64,000 bases of DNA from Arcanobacterium canis (GTDB lineage: Bacteria; Actinomycetota; Actinomycetes; Actinomycetales; Actinomycetaceae), in the NCBI RefSeq assembly GCF_029625435.1, contig NZ_CP121208.1, positions 1,364,001 to 1,428,000 on the forward strand, given 5' to 3'. Below, piece by piece: positions 62,748-64,000 of this stretch. The notes under the pieces were generated by a model. That model saw only the letters and a program-made list of their open reading frames with translations, ran no database searches and was not told the DNA's origin. Position numbers and translations under genes: made by a program. Positions within the stretch are counted from its first letter, which is position 1. Each line of letters opens with the position of its first letter.

Positions 62748-64000
62748 ATGGTTCAACCGATTGATATCTCATACGACGTTCTCGACGCCGTTTCCAATGG
62801 TTTCCATTATGCGCCCCACGATGTGCTCGGACCGCATATCGAAAATGGCAAACTCACCATTCGCGTTTTGCGCCAACTCGCTGACTCCGTCACGATTATT
62901 ACGGCGGACGGTGAGTATGAGGCGACCCATGAGTTCAACGGCATCTGGTTCGTTGTGATCGATACCGATACCATTCCGGACTACAAGGTTCGGGCGATGT
63001 ACGGCGATCTGGAAACCGTCACTGACGATGGCTACCGTTTTCTCCCTTCACTGGGTGAAATGGATATCTACCTTTTCGCCGAAGGACGCCACGAGCAACT
63101 GTGGAAGATCCTTGGTTCGCACCTGGTCAGCTACGACACCACACTTGGCCCAGTTGAGGGCGTCACCTTTGCAGTCTGGGCGCCCAGTGCCAAGGCAGTT
63201 CGAGTTGTGGGAGATTTCAACGCGTGGACGGGCAATCGTGGCGCGATGCGCTCGCTCGGTTCTTCAGGTATCTGGGAAGTATTCATCCCAGGAGCAAAGG
63301 AAGGCGCCCGCTACAAGTACGAAATTCAATATCAGGATGGCTCGTGGCACCAGAAGGCTGACCCGATGGCACGCCGCACCGAGGTACCGCCGTCCACCGC
63401 CTCAATCATCACAGACACCCACTTTACGTGGAGCGACGAGGAGTGGCTTGACCAGCGCGGCGCGACTGACCCACATGCTGGGCGCGTTTCGATCTACGAA
63501 ATGCATGTTGCTTCATGGCGACCCGGCCTAGATTACAAGGAATTGGCTGAGCAGCTGATCGGACACGTGAAGTATATGGGCTTTACTCATGTGGAGTTTA
63601 TGCCACTCGCTGAGCACCCATACGGGCCGTCATGGGGTTACCAGGTGACGGGCTACTACGCGCCATCGGCACGCTTCGGCGATCCTGACGGTTTGCGTTA
63701 CCTCATCAATGAGCTTCACAAGGCAGGTATCGGCGTCATTATGGATTGGGTTCCTGCCCACTTCCCCAAGGACGAATGGGCACTGGCCCGCTTCGACGGC
63801 ACCCCGCTATACGAGGATCCGAATCCCTTGCGCGGCGAACACCCTGACTGGGGCACGTACGTGTTCAACTTCGGCCGACGCGAAGTACGTAACTTCCTCG
63901 TTGCCAACGCTCTGTACTGGCTCAAAGAATTCCACTTGGATGGTATCCGCGTGGATGCCGTGGCATCGATGCTGTATCTCGACTACTCACGCAAGGACGG
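62748..64000 (+). CDS. glgB: 1,4-alpha-glucan branching enzyme GlgB, N-terminal part
   Basis: The window ends inside this gene; 417 residues are seen. An N-terminal domain (about 1-110: [21 protein letters not shown]) precedes the CBM48 (about 120-220: [20 protein letters not shown]) and the beginning of the GH13 barrel with [19 protein letters not shown] and the nucleophile region [13 protein letters not shown]. It introduces alpha-1,6 branches into the GlgE product. The ATG at 62748 is used; no strong Shine-Dalgarno is seen (GTGAATT). Completes the glgE-treS-mak-glgB set. Confidence 0.95.
   Translation, partial: MVQPIDISYDVLDAVSNGFHYAPHDVLGPHIENGKLTIRVLRQLADSVTIITADGEYEATHEFNGIWFVVIDTDTIPDYKVRAMYGDLETVTDDGYRFLPSLGEMDIYLFAEGRHEQLWKILGSHLVSYDTTLGPVEGVTFAVWAPSAKAVRVVGDFNAWTGNRGAMRSLGSSGIWEVFIPGAKEGARYKYEIQYQDGSWHQKADPMARRTEVPPSTASIITDTHFTWSDEEWLDQRGATDPHAGRVSIYEMHVASWRPGLDYKELAEQLIGHVKYMGFTHVEFMPLAEHPYGPSWGYQVTGYYAPSARFGDPDGLRYLINELHKAGIGVIMDWVPAHFPKDEWALARFDGTPLYEDPNPLRGEHPDWGTYVFNFGRREVRNFLVANALYWLKEFHLDGIRVDAVASMLYLDYSRKD

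Overview
The window reads as chromosome of a moderately high-G+C actinobacterium, most likely a host-associated member of the Actinomycetaceae (Arcanobacterium/Trueperella-like). The evidence is GTG/ATG starts with ATGA/GTGA overlaps, actinobacterial core families (UPF0182, PPA1309, YlbL-type PDZ protease, DUF2342, UvrD2, mycoredoxin), the GlgE maltose-1-phosphate pathway, LPXTG-anchored thioester adhesins, and a host-glycan degradation operon. The genus is an inference from gene content; no 16S rRNA gene lies in the window.

Layout. 1-6540: end of an operon with a GH38 alpha-mannosidase (cut by the window edge), a GH5-like hydrolase, a carbohydrate ABC transporter (lipoprotein and two permeases) and a GH20 hexosaminidase, closed by a terminator; it looks built to dismantle and import host N-glycans. 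6633-9218: large membrane protein with an alkaline-phosphatase-like ectodomain. 9219-11164: MFS exporter plus ArsR-type regulator with a palindromic operator. 11710-19217: surface-adhesin region with a LuxR-type regulator behind a 32-bp tandem repeat, a collagen-like thioester adhesin (LPQTG), a lone MobA-like gene, and a convergent VaFE/thioester adhesin (LPVTG). 19900-20330: transposase remnant and initiator tRNA. 20466-21806: BrnQ. 22096-24339: zinc-starvation cluster (cysteine-free L33, L28, L36 and S14 paralogues, divergent from a P-loop-less CobW/COG0523-like protein, with Zur-like boxes between).

24513-37427: a block of actinobacterial core genes (UPF0182, PPA1309, YlbL, DUF2342, ThiF-like, UvrD2, mycoredoxin) interrupted at 28282-30993 by a large SF2 helicase carrying transmembrane segments; this is the best candidate for an undescribed (possibly defensive) gene. 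37497-46633: glgX, trpS, an ABC permease convergent with a nucleoside hydrolase/NMT1-like binding protein pair, and glgP. 46761-50486: an unknown protein and an MmeI-like type IIL restriction-modification enzyme. 50704-55651: a small secreted peptide gene with an in-frame TGA at codon 4, a likely two-TM partner, an IS3 remnant, then an ABC-2 exporter with a NarL-type two-component system; together these resemble a bacteriocin/immunity locus. 55875-56164: DUF4258 fragment plus DUF2283 protein. 57173-64000: glgE-treS-mak-glgB (glgB cut by the window end), the alpha-glucan/trehalose pathway, which with glgX and glgP makes glycogen metabolism the other major theme.

Many intergenic regions end in long perfect hairpins (up to 23 bp), and two unrelated gaps carry the same T7-G8/12 homopolymer junction.
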